The notes under the pieces: model-generated
What the model was told of the DNA's origin: nothing
Seen by the model: the letters and a program-made list of their open reading frames with translations, nothing else
Databases searched by the model: none
Shown: in pieces, positions 48,337-58,696 of the stretch
How the letters are laid out: every line of letters begins with the position of its first letter
Numbering within the stretch: position 1 is the first letter of the stretch
Translations under genes and position numbers: made by a program
Origin: an uncultured Actinobaculum sp.
GTDB lineage: Bacteria; Actinomycetota; Actinomycetes; Actinomycetales; Actinomycetaceae
Assembly (NCBI GenBank): GCA_938020505.1
Contig: CALIHR010000039.1
Coordinates: 13,467-77,466 of the forward strand
Direction of reading: 5' to 3'
DNA: 64,000 bases

Positions 48337-49241
48337 CTCAAAGAAGTTGGAATCGCCTGATTGCGGAGGCGTCCGCTCTTTTGCGCGACGCCGGAGTGGC
48401 CTCCCCGGCGTCGGACGCCCGCGAGCTCGCCGAATTCGCGGTCGGCGTACGCCGCCTGCCTGCCGCTGACCCGACCCCTGACGAACGCGCGGCCTTTTCG
48501 CGCGCCGTCGCGCGCAGAGCCGCCCGCGAGCCGCTTCAGCACATCACCGGGCGCATGTGCTTTCGCTGGCTTGAGCTTGTCAGCCGCCCGGGCGCCTTCA
48601 TCGTCAGGCCCGAAACCGAGGCGGTTGCGCAAGACGCCGTCGACGAGGCCCGACGGATCGCCGATCGGGGCGGGCGGCCGCGCGTCCTCGACCTGTGCAC
48701 AGGGTCGGGCGCCATCGCCCTCGCCGTGGCGACGGAGGTCCCGGGATCCGCTGTCGTCGGCGTCGACGCCTCGGCCGAGGCCCTTCAAGTGGCCCGTGAA
48801 AACAACGTCGCCTACGGCGGCCTCGTCGAGTTCGTCCTCGCCGACGCGCTGGAATTCTCCTGCGTGCGCGAATCCGGCGATGCCCGCGAATCCGGCGATG
48901 CCCGCGAACTTGGCGGCGTGCGCGGGAAGTTCGACGTCGTCGTCGCGAATCCCCCGTATGTGCCCGCGCACTGCGAACTCTCTCCGGAGGTTCTCGCCGA
49001 CCCCGCCGCCGCCCTGTGGGGAGGCGGAGAAGACGGCCTGGACATGCCGAACGCCCTGGTTGAAAAGGCGATTGGACTTTTGCGGCCGGGCGGGCTTTTG
49101 GTCATGGAACACGCCGAGGGGCAAGCGGCGCCGCTGCGGCGCCTTGCGTTGAAGACGGGATTCGTCAAGGCGGAGACGGGAGTGGATCTAGCCGGACGCC
49201 CGCGATGGCTGCGAGCTCGGCTACCCTTAGATGAGCATTGA
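48333..49241 (+). CDS. prmC: Release factor glutamine methyltransferase PrmC
   Basis: SAM-dependent methylation of the GGQ glutamine in release factors. Protein of 302 residues: N-terminal helical substrate domain, SAM site VLDLCTGSGAIALAVA (about 118-133), and catalytic NPPY (about 206-209). The GTG at 48333 overlaps the prfA stop (GTGA). Just before NPPY there is a variable loop made of three 6-residue repeats (RESGDA, RESGDA, RELGGV) encoded by an 18-bp tandem repeat. The C-terminus is complete. Confidence 0.95.
   Translation: MTQRSWNRLIAEASALLRDAGVASPASDARELAEFAVGVRRLPAADPTPDERAAFSRAVARRAAREPLQHITGRMCFRWLELVSRPGAFIVRPETEAVAQDAVDEARRIADRGGRPRVLDLCTGSGAIALAVATEVPGSAVVGVDASAEALQVARENNVAYGGLVEFVLADALEFSCVRESGDARESGDARELGGVRGKFDVVVANPPYVPAHCELSPEVLADPAAALWGGGEDGLDMPNALVEKAIGLLRPGGLLVMEHAEGQAAPLRRLALKTGFVKAETGVDLAGRPRWLRARLPLDEH
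48867..48920. repeat. Three 18-bp tandem repeats inside prmC
   Basis: CGCGAATCCGGCGATGCC at 48867 and 48885 (identical), and a degraded unit at 48903. In-frame, encoding a surface loop directly before the catalytic NPPY strand. Confidence 0.85.
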
Positions 49242-49255
49242 AGTTGGGAGGCGCG

Positions 49256-49873
49256 ATGAGAGTCATCGACAGCGCGGACGCCGCCGCCATAGGGGCAGCG
49301 GCCGCAGCCGTGCGCGAAGGTTCGCTCGTCGTGCTTCCTACCGACACCGTCTACGGGGTCGGGGCCGACCCTCGAAGCCCCCGAGCCGTCGATCGCCTTC
49401 TCACGGCGAAGGGACGCGGGCGAGACAAGCCCTCGCCCGTCCTCGTCGCCTCTGCGGCCCAGGCTGAGGAGCTGGCGCGGGAGGCCCCCGACGTCGCGAA
49501 AGCCCTTATGGGCGAGTTCTGGCCCGGCGCGCTGACCCTCATTCTGCCGTCCGAGCGGCTCGGATGGGACCTAGGTGAGACGAACGGCACAATCGCGTTG
49601 CGGATGCCGAATCATCCTCTTGCCTTGGAATTGCTGGAGGAGGCCGGGCCGCTTGCCGTCTCGTCCGCGAATCTCAGCGGCCGCCCGCCCGCCGCCACGG
49701 CGGGCGAAGCCGTTGAGCAGCTCGGGGAGAAGGTCGCCGTCTATCTCGACGGCGGTCCGTGCCCGGGCGGATCCCCCTCCACGATCGTGTCCTTCGACGG
49801 CGGGCTCATGAGGGTTCTGCGAGAAGGCGGCGTCGGCAGGGGCGAGCTCGCCCGATTCGGAGATGTTGCCTAG
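49256..49873 (+). CDS. tsaC: L-threonylcarbamoyladenylate synthase (TsaC/Sua5 family)
   Basis: Makes threonylcarbamoyl-AMP for the t6A modification of tRNA. Protein of 205 residues with VVLPTDTVYGVGADP, KPSPVLV, FWPGALTLIL and SSANLSGRPPA, all family hallmarks. It is the short TsaC-type without the Sua5 C-terminal domain. The ATG at 49256 has GGGAGG 5 bp ahead; a TTG six codons upstream is less likely. Stop overlaps the wecA start by 1 bp. Confidence 0.95.
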   Translation: MRVIDSADAAAIGAAAAAVREGSLVVLPTDTVYGVGADPRSPRAVDRLLTAKGRGRDKPSPVLVASAAQAEELAREAPDVAKALMGEFWPGALTLILPSERLGWDLGETNGTIALRMPNHPLALELLEEAGPLAVSSANLSGRPPAATAGEAVEQLGEKVAVYLDGGPCPGGSPSTIVSFDGGLMRVLREGGVGRGELARFGDVA

Positions 49874-51528
49874 TGCGCGTTTACCTTCTCATCATGGCGA
49901 TCGCAGCCGTTGCGACGTATCTGCTGGTCCCCGTCGTCAAACGTCTGGCGCTTTTGCTCGGAGCCATCACCCAGGTGCGCGAACGCGATGTGCACACACT
50001 TCCCATACCCAGGCTGGGCGGAGTGGCGATGTACCTGGGATTTTCAGCAGCCATCCTCATCGCCTCGCGAATACCCTACCTTTCGGGCGTCTTTCCGCGA
50101 GGTTCCGCGATTTGGGGCGTCTTGCTCGGCGCGGGCTTCATGTGCCTGGTCGGAGCGATAGACGACGTCTGGGAGCTCGTCTGGTACGCGAAGCTGGCGG
50201 GCGAGGTGCTCGCCGCCGGAACAATGGCGTGGCAGGGAGTCCAGTTGGTCACCGTCCCCCTCATGGGGCTGACTGTCGGATCGACGCGGCTGACGCTCTT
50301 CATCACGACGATCGTCATGGTCGTCGTGGCCAACGCGGTGAACTTCGTCGACGGGCTCGACGGGCTGGCCGCGGGAATCGTGGGAATCGCCGGACTGGCT
50401 TTCTTCGTCTATTCTTACGCGCTCACGCGCGACGCCTCCCCGAGCGACTACGCGTCGGCGGCGTGCGTCGTGGTCGCCGCCGTCGTCGGCATATGCGCCG
50501 GCTTCCTTCCCCACAATTTCCACCGGGCCCGGATCTTCATGGGCGATTCCGGCGCCCTCATGCTCGGCGTGCTCATCGCGGCGGCGGGCATCCTCGTGAC
50601 GGGGCAAATCGATCCGGCCAACACGTCGCCCGGATACGCCCTTCCCGCAGTGATGCCGCTTCTCGTGCCCGCCGCCGTGATTTTCTTGCCGCTCCTCGAT
50701 TTCACGTGGGCGGTCACCCGCAGGCTCGCCCGCGGGCAGTCCCCGTTCGCCGCCGACGCCGGCCACCTTCACCACCGGCTTCTGCGCCGGGGGCATTCCC
50801 ACGCGGGCGCCGTCCTCATTCTCTACATGTGGGCCGCTATGGCCTCTCTGACCTGTGTGGCGCTCGTGAGATTCCCCGCGCGAATCGTCGGGGCGGTCGC
50901 CTTCGTCTGCCTCATCTTCGGGATATTCGTCACACGCCATCAGTTCGGCAGGCGCGGGGACGACGCCGACGACGACACGAGGATCCCCTCCGCCGATGCG
51001 ACGAACGCCCGCTCGCCCGCGGCGGACGCTCGCCCTTCAGAGGTCGACGCTCGCCCTTCCGACGTCGAGGGCGCGGAATCCGCCGCCCCCGAGCGGGAGG
51101 CAGGCGAGGGCCGGATGAAGGCCGCGGCGCAGACGAAAGCCGCGGAGCCGGCGGAGACGCAACTGTTGCAAGGAGCTGCGGCGCCGCTGGAGAGAGTTCC
51201 AGATGCGCTTCAGCGGGCGGGAGGAAAGCACGCTGATTCGCGGGCCCCGGAGGTTCGCCTGGCCGATCCTCCGGCGCCCGGCGGATCGCCGCGGCAGGCT
51301 GAGCAGCCGCCCGGCGGATCGTTGCTGCCGCGATCGCGGCGCGCAGCCAGACACAAGCTGATCGAGGTCGAGACGGAAGCCGACGTTCCCCGCGAGCGCA
51401 CGGCGCCTCGGGAACAGGCAGCGCCCCGGGAACGCACGGCGTCTCGAGAGAGCGCAGCGAGCCCGGAAGGCGGCGTCGAAAGCGTCGAACGCCTCCGGAG
51501 GCGCGCCGATGCGCGGCGAGGGGCGTAG
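49873..51528 (+). CDS. wecA: Undecaprenyl-phosphate N-acetylglucosaminyl-1-phosphate transferase (WecA/MraY family)
   Basis: Integral membrane enzyme starting lipid-linked glycan synthesis. Protein of 551 residues: about 10-11 membrane helices in the first ~360, with LPIPRLGGVAMYLGF, AIDDVWEL, VNFVDGLDGLAAG, IFMGDSGALMLG and GHLHHRLLRRGHSH. The last ~190 residues are an Ala/Glu/Pro/Arg-rich cytoplasmic tail with short echoes (RPSEVDARPSDVEGAE; TAPREQAAPRERTASRE), which is not part of the family. GTG at 49873 (VRVYLL) overlaps the tsaC stop. The gene preceding the atp operon is of this type in many actinobacteria. Confidence 0.92.
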   Translation: MRVYLLIMAIAAVATYLLVPVVKRLALLLGAITQVRERDVHTLPIPRLGGVAMYLGFSAAILIASRIPYLSGVFPRGSAIWGVLLGAGFMCLVGAIDDVWELVWYAKLAGEVLAAGTMAWQGVQLVTVPLMGLTVGSTRLTLFITTIVMVVVANAVNFVDGLDGLAAGIVGIAGLAFFVYSYALTRDASPSDYASAACVVVAAVVGICAGFLPHNFHRARIFMGDSGALMLGVLIAAAGILVTGQIDPANTSPGYALPAVMPLLVPAAVIFLPLLDFTWAVTRRLARGQSPFAADAGHLHHRLLRRGHSHAGAVLILYMWAAMASLTCVALVRFPARIVGAVAFVCLIFGIFVTRHQFGRRGDDADDDTRIPSADATNARSPAADARPSEVDARPSDVEGAESAAPEREAGEGRMKAAAQTKAAEPAETQLLQGAAAPLERVPDALQRAGGKHADSRAPEVRLADPPAPGGSPRQAEQPPGGSLLPRSRRAARHKLIEVETEADVPRERTAPREQAAPRERTASRESAASPEGGVESVERLRRRADARRGA

Positions 51529-51994
51529 AGGCGGACGGATGGCCGACGCCGACAGAACGTTGCGGACGATCGCTCTGTGGAACCTCGCGGCCATGGCCGT
51601 GCTCGGTTGCCTGGGGGCCGGCGTTTTCGCGGCGGCGGGGAGATTCGACGTCGCCCGTTCGACCGCCGTCGCCGCGGCAGCGGTCGGCGCTGCGGGCGCG
51701 CTCACGGCGGTCGCGGCCCGCCGGTGCTCGGGCGCGGCGATGGCTTTCGGCTTCGTTCTGAAAATGGCGACGGTGCTCGGCGTCTTCACCGCCCTTGACA
51801 GCTGGGCCGGCCTGAATCGCAGAGCGCTGGCGGTTGCGGTGGCGCTCGGCGTCGTCGTGTCCCTCGCGATCGATTCGTGGGGCGCGTTGAGGCAGCGGGA
51901 AGGCTTCGAAGAACGGGAAGGCTTCGAAGAGCGCAGAAGCCCCGAAGAGCGGAACGTTGGAAGGGACGACGAAGAGGCCGACGCTCCCGCTTGA
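51509..51994 (+). CDS. AtpI-like membrane protein of the ATP synthase operon
   Basis: Protein of 161 residues with four hydrophobic segments between about 20 and 130. This is the position where an AtpI/Uncl-type small membrane protein normally sits in actinobacterial atp operons, and which is thought to help assemble the c-ring. Sequence is poorly conserved. The ATG at 51509 has GGAGG 8 bp ahead and would overlap wecA; an ATG at 51539 (MADADRTL), just after the wecA stop, is nearly as good. The C-terminus has an 18-bp tandem repeat (EREGFE twice). Confidence 0.65.
   Translation: MRGEGRRGGRMADADRTLRTIALWNLAAMAVLGCLGAGVFAAAGRFDVARSTAVAAAAVGAAGALTAVAARRCSGAAMAFGFVLKMATVLGVFTALDSWAGLNRRALAVAVALGVVVSLAIDSWGALRQREGFEEREGFEERRSPEERNVGRDDEEADAPA
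51896..51949. repeat. Three 18-bp tandem repeats at the 3' end of the AtpI-like gene
   Basis: CGGGAAGGCTTCGAAGAA at 51896, CGGGAAGGCTTCGAAGAG at 51914, and a diverged unit at 51932. In-frame. Confidence 0.85.
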
Positions 51995-52215
51995 TGTTTT
52001 CCTACGCTTCGCCTGGCATTGCGCGTTCGCTTCGACTGACGCCTTCCCTTCGCTTCGCTCGACGGGGAGCGTCCCACCGCTCCTGTTCGACGCGCATGTG
52101 GCGCCTTTCTCGGTTCAAGGCGTAGTATCGGTGTACGTGCTCGCGGGCATTCCCGCGGGTGGTGTATGGTGCGAATACGACAAACCACGCTGCCGGATCA
52201 ACGAAGGGGTAGGAA

Positions 52216-53025
52216 GTGTCGAACGCGTTCACGGCTCTGGCGAACGGCCGGGTCTTGGCCTCAGGCGACTTCGAAGCGCCGTCGATCGACGAGTTCTTCC
52301 CCGACCCCATACTCTTCGGCGGGACGCCCTTCGCGATCAACAGGGTGGTCCTCGTCCGGCTCATCGCCGTCGCCGTGCTCTTCCTTCTCTGTTTCCTCTA
52401 CTTCAAGAGGGCGAAGCTCGTGCCGGGCCGCGCGCAGGGGGCTTTCGAATCGATCCTCGACTTTTCACGCAATCAGGTGGGCCACGAGATCCTGGGGGAG
52501 AGGGCGAAGCCGTATCAGCCGCTCCTTGCCACTATCTTCATGGGTTTGCTCTTCATGAACATCACGGGCATCATCCCCGGGCTGCAGATCGCATCGACGT
52601 CCATCATCGGCATGCCCTTGATTTTCGCGATCGTGGCCTACGTCTCTTTCCTTTACGCGGGAATCAAGGCCAACGGCGCCGGGCATTTCTTCAAGGAGCA
52701 GCTCTTCCCGCCGGGCGTGCCCAAACCCATCTACCTCTTCATGACGCCGATCGAGTTGCTCTCGACCTTCGTCATCCGCCCGCTCACGCTGACCATCCGA
52801 CTTCTGGCGAACATGGTCTCGGGGCACCTCCTGCTCGTCCTCTGCTTCCTGGGAACCCACTACCTCTACCTTTCGATGAGCGGGGGAATGGGGATCGCCC
52901 TAGGCTCCCTGACCCTCACGGCAGGGGTCGTGTTCACGCTTTTCGAAGCTTTCGTGGCCGCCCTGCAGGCCTACATCTTCGCCCTGCTGGCCGCGGCCTA
53001 CATCTCACTGTCCATAGAACACTGA
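52216..53025 (+). CDS. atpB: ATP synthase Fo subunit a
   Basis: Forms the proton half-channels against the c-ring. Protein of 269 residues with about six membrane helices. The essential Arg lies in FVIRPLTLTIRLLANMVSGH, and the last helices (FTLFEAFVAALQAYIFALL) are typical. GTG start at 52216 after AAGGGGTAGGAA. The 221-bp spacer before it contains no gene and probably the main atp promoter. Confidence 0.97.
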   Translation: MSNAFTALANGRVLASGDFEAPSIDEFFPDPILFGGTPFAINRVVLVRLIAVAVLFLLCFLYFKRAKLVPGRAQGAFESILDFSRNQVGHEILGERAKPYQPLLATIFMGLLFMNITGIIPGLQIASTSIIGMPLIFAIVAYVSFLYAGIKANGAGHFFKEQLFPPGVPKPIYLFMTPIELLSTFVIRPLTLTIRLLANMVSGHLLLVLCFLGTHYLYLSMSGGMGIALGSLTLTAGVVFTLFEAFVAALQAYIFALLAAAYISLSIEH

Positions 53026-53053
53026 TTTATCCACCGAACAAAAGGAACTCGAA

Positions 53054-53263
53054 ATGATCGGCAACATCGCCACCATCGGTTACGGTCTCGCGGCCCTCGG
53101 CCCCGGCATCGGCATCGGACTCATCGGCGCGAAGAACCAGGAAGCGACGGCGCGCCAGCCCGAGCTCAAGGGATACCTGCGCGTCAACATGTTCCTGTCG
53201 ATCGCCTTCACCGAGGCCCTCGGTCTGCTGGGCTTCGTGGCCGGCTTCGCCTTCGGCTCCTGA
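53054..53263 (+). CDS. atpE: ATP synthase Fo subunit c
   Basis: Protein of 69 residues forming two helices: GLAALGPGIGIGLIGAK and FLSIAFTEALGLLGFVAGFA. The polar loop ARQPE joins them. The proton-carrying carboxylate is Glu in FTEALG. The Gln and Ser/Thr partners of Na+-binding c subunits are absent, so a proton-driven ring is expected. SD AAAGGAA. Confidence 0.97.
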   Translation: MIGNIATIGYGLAALGPGIGIGLIGAKNQEATARQPELKGYLRVNMFLSIAFTEALGLLGFVAGFAFGS

Positions 53264-53265
53264 TC

Positions 53266-53814
53266 ATGACGACCGCTTCCGAGCACTCCCTCATACTTCC
53301 GGCGACGGCCGACCTGGTCTGGGGAACCGTCTCGTTCGTCATCGTCGCCCTGGCGATCTTCAAGTTCGCCTGGCCCACCTTCATGCGGCTTCTCGACGAG
53401 CGCACGCAGAAGATCGACGAGGGGCTCAACCAGGCGGAGCGCGCCCGCGAGGAGGCAGCCCGCGAACGGGCGGCGCTCGCGGACGAGGTCGACGAGGCCA
53501 GGCGCGAGGCGGCGCGAATCCGCGAGACGGCCCAGAGCAACGCCGCGGCGATCGTCGAGGGCGCCAAGAAGAACGCCTCCGTCGAGGCGAAGAGGGTCGC
53601 GGACGCAGCTCAGCGCCAGATAGAGGCCGACGCGAAGCTCGCGAGGACCCAGCTTCGGCGCGACGTCGGATCGCTGGCCGCCGAACTGGCCGGGCGAATC
53701 GTCGGCGAGCAGGCCCTCGACCCCAAGGTCTCTTCCGCGGTGGTCGATTCGTTCCTCGACGAGCTCGAGGCGGATGTGAGCGCCTCGGCCGGATCGCGGC
53801 CGAAGGAGAAGTAG
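53266..53814 (+). CDS. atpF: ATP synthase Fo subunit b
   Basis: Peripheral stalk. Protein of 182 residues: one N-terminal membrane helix (LVWGTVSFVIVALAIFKFAW, about 17-36), then a long charged helix (Glu/Ala/Arg-rich) that dimerises and contacts delta. Two bases after atpE; the stop is directly followed by the atpH start. Confidence 0.95.
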   Translation: MTTASEHSLILPATADLVWGTVSFVIVALAIFKFAWPTFMRLLDERTQKIDEGLNQAERAREEAARERAALADEVDEARREAARIRETAQSNAAAIVEGAKKNASVEAKRVADAAQRQIEADAKLARTQLRRDVGSLAAELAGRIVGEQALDPKVSSAVVDSFLDELEADVSASAGSRPKEK

Positions 53815-54630
53815 ATGCGTGCCGTCAGCCGGGAATCCTACGAGCGGGCAAGGGACCGTTGGGGCGCGCTTTTGCGGCAAAAGAGTGTGCGCGGGATCGA
53901 TTTCGGCGAGGAGGCCTTCGCCGCAGCCGACGTTCTTCGCGCGTCCGGCCAGCTTGAGCGTTCGCTTGCCGATTCCAGCCGCTCCGCGGAGGACCGCGCG
54001 CGTTTGGCCTCCGACGTCTTCTCCGCGCGGTTTTCCGAGGAGACGGCCGAGCTCGTCATCGGGCTCGTGCGCGATCGGTGGGCCGACGAGGCGGACATCG
54101 CCGACTCCCTCGAGCTCCTCGGCGTGCAATCCGTGCTCGCGCACGCCGACTCGGCCGGAAAGCTGGGCGAGACAGAGGGCGAGCTGTATCAGGCCATGAG
54201 GCTTTTGGCCGAGGAGCGCGACCTGCGCATCGCCTTGTCCGACGACGCCGTTTCCCTCGCGCGCAGGGGCGCGTTGGCCGACCGCGTGTGGAAAAAGCAC
54301 GTCGGCGCGTCCGCGCTGACGCTTGTCCGCCGCGCCGTGGCGCGGGCGCCGCTCCCGACGATCGCCGCTTCGCTGACGGGGTACGTCGACGCCGCGGCGG
54401 AGATCCAATCCAAGCTCGTCGCCTCCGTTACGGCGGCGAGCCCGCTCACCCGCAAACAGGAAGAACGGCTGAAGAGGATCCTCTCAGCGCGTTACGGCAA
54501 AGACGTGTCCGTTCACGTCGCGATCGACTCCGCAGCCGTGGGCGGCATTCGCATACACATAGGCGACGACGTCATCGACGCGACGCTCGCCACGCGGATC
54601 AAGGGCGTCAAGGACGCCGTCATCAAGTAA
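53815..54630 (+). CDS. atpH: ATP synthase F1 subunit delta
   Basis: Caps the F1 head and links it to subunit b. Protein of 271 residues, the long actinobacterial size, with an N-terminal helical bundle and the conserved C-terminal VGGIRIHIGDDVIDATLATRI. Start codon is directly after the atpF stop. Confidence 0.95.
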   Translation: MRAVSRESYERARDRWGALLRQKSVRGIDFGEEAFAAADVLRASGQLERSLADSSRSAEDRARLASDVFSARFSEETAELVIGLVRDRWADEADIADSLELLGVQSVLAHADSAGKLGETEGELYQAMRLLAEERDLRIALSDDAVSLARRGALADRVWKKHVGASALTLVRRAVARAPLPTIAASLTGYVDAAAEIQSKLVASVTAASPLTRKQEERLKRILSARYGKDVSVHVAIDSAAVGGIRIHIGDDVIDATLATRIKGVKDAVIK

Positions 54631-54666
54631 CCGGCGGCCACCGCCTACGTAGTTAAGGAAAGAGGA

Positions 54667-56298
<1,632 letters not shown>

Positions 56299-56299
56299 C

Positions 56300-57232
56300 G
56301 TGGCGGGCGCACAGAGGGTCTTCAAGGAGAGGATCAGGGCGACGGCGACGCTGGAGAAGGTCTTCCGCGCGATGGAGCTCATCGCCGCCTCGCGCATCGG
56401 CAGGGCGCGAGAGGCCGCGAGCGGCTTGGATCCCTACACCCGGATCCTCACGCGGTCGATAGCGGCCGTGGCCCTCCACGACCACGAGCTCGACCACCCC
56501 ATGCTCACCCACCGCGAGGACACGAACCGGGTGGCAGTCCTCGTCGTCACCTCGGACAGGGGGATGGCGGGCGCCTACTCCTCGTCCGTCCTTCGCGAGG
56601 CCGACCGGCTGGTCGAGCGGCTGCAGGGCGAAGGCAGGGAGCCCATTCTGTACGTGAGCGGGCGCCGCGGCGAGTCCTACTACAGGTTCCGGGGAGTCGA
56701 GGTGGCGAAGTCGTGGACGGGCAAGTCCGACAACCCCAATGTCGCCGTCTCCGACGACGTCGCCTCCACACTTCTCGACGCCTATCTCGCCGCGCCCGAA
56801 GACGGCGGCGTCGGCGAGCTCATCGTCGTTTACACGAGGTTCGTCTCGATGGTCCGGCAGATCGTCCAGGTGCGCCACATGCTCCCCCTCGAAGTCGTCG
56901 AGGCCGAAGACGACGACGAGCGCGGGCCGGTCGACGACCTGGGGGACAGGCCGGAGGAAACTCGCCCGCTCTTCGAGTTCGAGCCTTCGGCGGAGGACAT
57001 CTTCGACGCGCTGCTGCCGATGTACGTGAGCCAGCGCATTCATTCGGTTCTCCTCATGGCCGCCGCCTCGGAGCTCGCCTCGCGCCAACAGGCGATGCAC
57101 TCGGCCACGGAGAACGCCCAGAAGCTCATCGAGGACTACACCCGCTTGGCCAACAACGCGCGCCAGGCGGAGATTACGACAGAGATCACCGAAATCGTCT
57201 CGGGCGCCGACGCGCTCAAGCAGGGTGCTTAA
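56300..57232 (+). CDS. atpG: ATP synthase F1 subunit gamma
   Basis: Central rotor shaft. Protein of 310 residues. The N-terminal VFKERIRATATLEKVFRAME and C-terminal ENAQKLIEDYTRLANNARQA helices form the coiled coil, and VVTSDRGMAGAYSS is conserved. The GTG at 56300, 1 bp after the atpA stop, gives the family N-terminus; SD is weak, so coupling to atpA is likely. An acidic insert (EAEDDDERGPVDDLGD) near 205-220 resembles the insertion seen in actinobacterial gamma subunits. Confidence 0.95.
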   Translation: MAGAQRVFKERIRATATLEKVFRAMELIAASRIGRAREAASGLDPYTRILTRSIAAVALHDHELDHPMLTHREDTNRVAVLVVTSDRGMAGAYSSSVLREADRLVERLQGEGREPILYVSGRRGESYYRFRGVEVAKSWTGKSDNPNVAVSDDVASTLLDAYLAAPEDGGVGELIVVYTRFVSMVRQIVQVRHMLPLEVVEAEDDDERGPVDDLGDRPEETRPLFEFEPSAEDIFDALLPMYVSQRIHSVLLMAAASELASRQQAMHSATENAQKLIEDYTRLANNARQAEITTEITEIVSGADALKQGA

Positions 57233-57241
57233 AGGAGAAAC

Positions 57242-58696
57242 ATGACCACGCTCGTATCCAATCCGGGAACCGGACGCATCGTCCAGGTCATCGGAGCCGT
57301 CGTCGACGTCGAATTCCCGGCGGACTCCTTACCCGAGATCAACAACGCCTTGACCACGCACGTGGACCTCAGCGCCCAGGGGGAGGGCGAGGGCTCATAC
57401 GACATGACGCTCGAGGTCGCCCAGCACCTGGGCGACAACATCGTCCGCGCCATCGCCCTCAAGCCGACCGACGGCCTCGTGCGCGGGGCCCTCGTCACGG
57501 ACACGGGCGCGCCCATCTCCGTGCCGGTCGGCGAGGCGACGAAGGGGCACGTGTTCAACGTGTTCGGCGAATGCCTCAACCTCGACGGCGACGAGGCCCT
57601 CCAGGTCGAAGAACGGTGGCCGATCCACCGCAAGCCGCCGGCCTTTGACGAGCTCGAGCCCGAGACGCGGATGTTCCAGACGGGAATCAAGGTCATCGAC
57701 CTTCTCACCCCGTACGTCCAGGGCGGCAAGATCGGCCTGTTCGGAGGCGCGGGAGTCGGCAAGACGGTCCTCATCCAGGAGATGATCCAGCGCGTGGCCC
57801 AGGACCACGACGGCGTCTCCGTGTTCGCCGGCGTCGGCGAGCGCACCCGAGAGGGCAACGACCTCATCAACGAAATGGCCGAGGCCGGCGTCCTCGACAA
57901 GACGGCCCTGGTTTTCGGGCAGATGGACGAGCCGCCGGGCGTGCGCCTTCGGGTGGCGCTGTCCGGGCTGACGATGGCGGAGTACTTCCGCGACGTCGAG
58001 AACCAGGACGTCCTTCTGTTCATCGACAACATCTTCCGATTCACCCAGGCCGGCTCGGAGGTCTCCACGCTGTTGGGGCGCATGCCCTCCGCCGTCGGAT
58101 ACCAGCCGACCCTCGCCGACGAGATGGGCGCCCTCCAGGAGCGCATCACCTCCACGAGAGGCCATTCGATCACCTCGCTGCAGGCGATTTACGTGCCCGC
58201 GGACGATTACACCGACCCGGCCCCGGCCACGACGTTCGCCCACTTGGACGCGACCACCCAGCTTTCGCGAGAGATCGCCTCGCGCGGGCTCTACCCGGCC
58301 GTCGATCCGCTGACGTCGACCTCGCGCATCCTCGACCCGCAGGTGGTGGGGCAGGAGCATTACGAGGTCGCCACCCGAGTCAAGGCCGTCCTTCAGAAGA
58401 ACAAGGAGCTGCAAGACATCATCTCCATCCTGGGCGTCGACGAGCTGTCCGAAGAGGACAAGGTGACGGTCGCCCGGGCCCGGCGCATTCAGCAGTACCT
58501 CTCGCAAAACACCTACACGGCTCTCAAGTTCACAGGCGTCGAGGGGTCGACGGTTCCCGTGGACGAGACAGTCGAGGCCTTCCGCCGCCTGTGCGACGGC
58601 GAGTACGACCACATTCCCGAGCAGGCGTTCTTCAACATCGGCGGCATCGAAGACATCGAACGCTCGTGGGAGAAGCTTCGCCAGGAGCAGGGCTGA
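57242..58696 (+). CDS. atpD: ATP synthase F1 subunit beta
   Basis: Catalytic subunit. Protein of 484 residues: Walker A GGAGVGKTVLIQEM (about 168-181), GVGERTREGNDL, LLFIDNIFRFTQAGSEVS, and the ALGRMPSAVGYQPTL-type signature. SD AAAGGAGAAA. The stop overlaps the atpC start by 1 bp. Confidence 0.98.
   Translation: MTTLVSNPGTGRIVQVIGAVVDVEFPADSLPEINNALTTHVDLSAQGEGEGSYDMTLEVAQHLGDNIVRAIALKPTDGLVRGALVTDTGAPISVPVGEATKGHVFNVFGECLNLDGDEALQVEERWPIHRKPPAFDELEPETRMFQTGIKVIDLLTPYVQGGKIGLFGGAGVGKTVLIQEMIQRVAQDHDGVSVFAGVGERTREGNDLINEMAEAGVLDKTALVFGQMDEPPGVRLRVALSGLTMAEYFRDVENQDVLLFIDNIFRFTQAGSEVSTLLGRMPSAVGYQPTLADEMGALQERITSTRGHSITSLQAIYVPADDYTDPAPATTFAHLDATTQLSREIASRGLYPAVDPLTSTSRILDPQVVGQEHYEVATRVKAVLQKNKELQDIISILGVDELSEEDKVTVARARRIQQYLSQNTYTALKFTGVEGSTVPVDETVEAFRRLCDGEYDHIPEQAFFNIGGIEDIERSWEKLRQEQG

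Noticed and set aside
53054..53263. Sodium-type c-ring
   Set aside because: The Gln and Ser/Thr ligands next to the carboxylate are missing; the sequence fits a proton ring.
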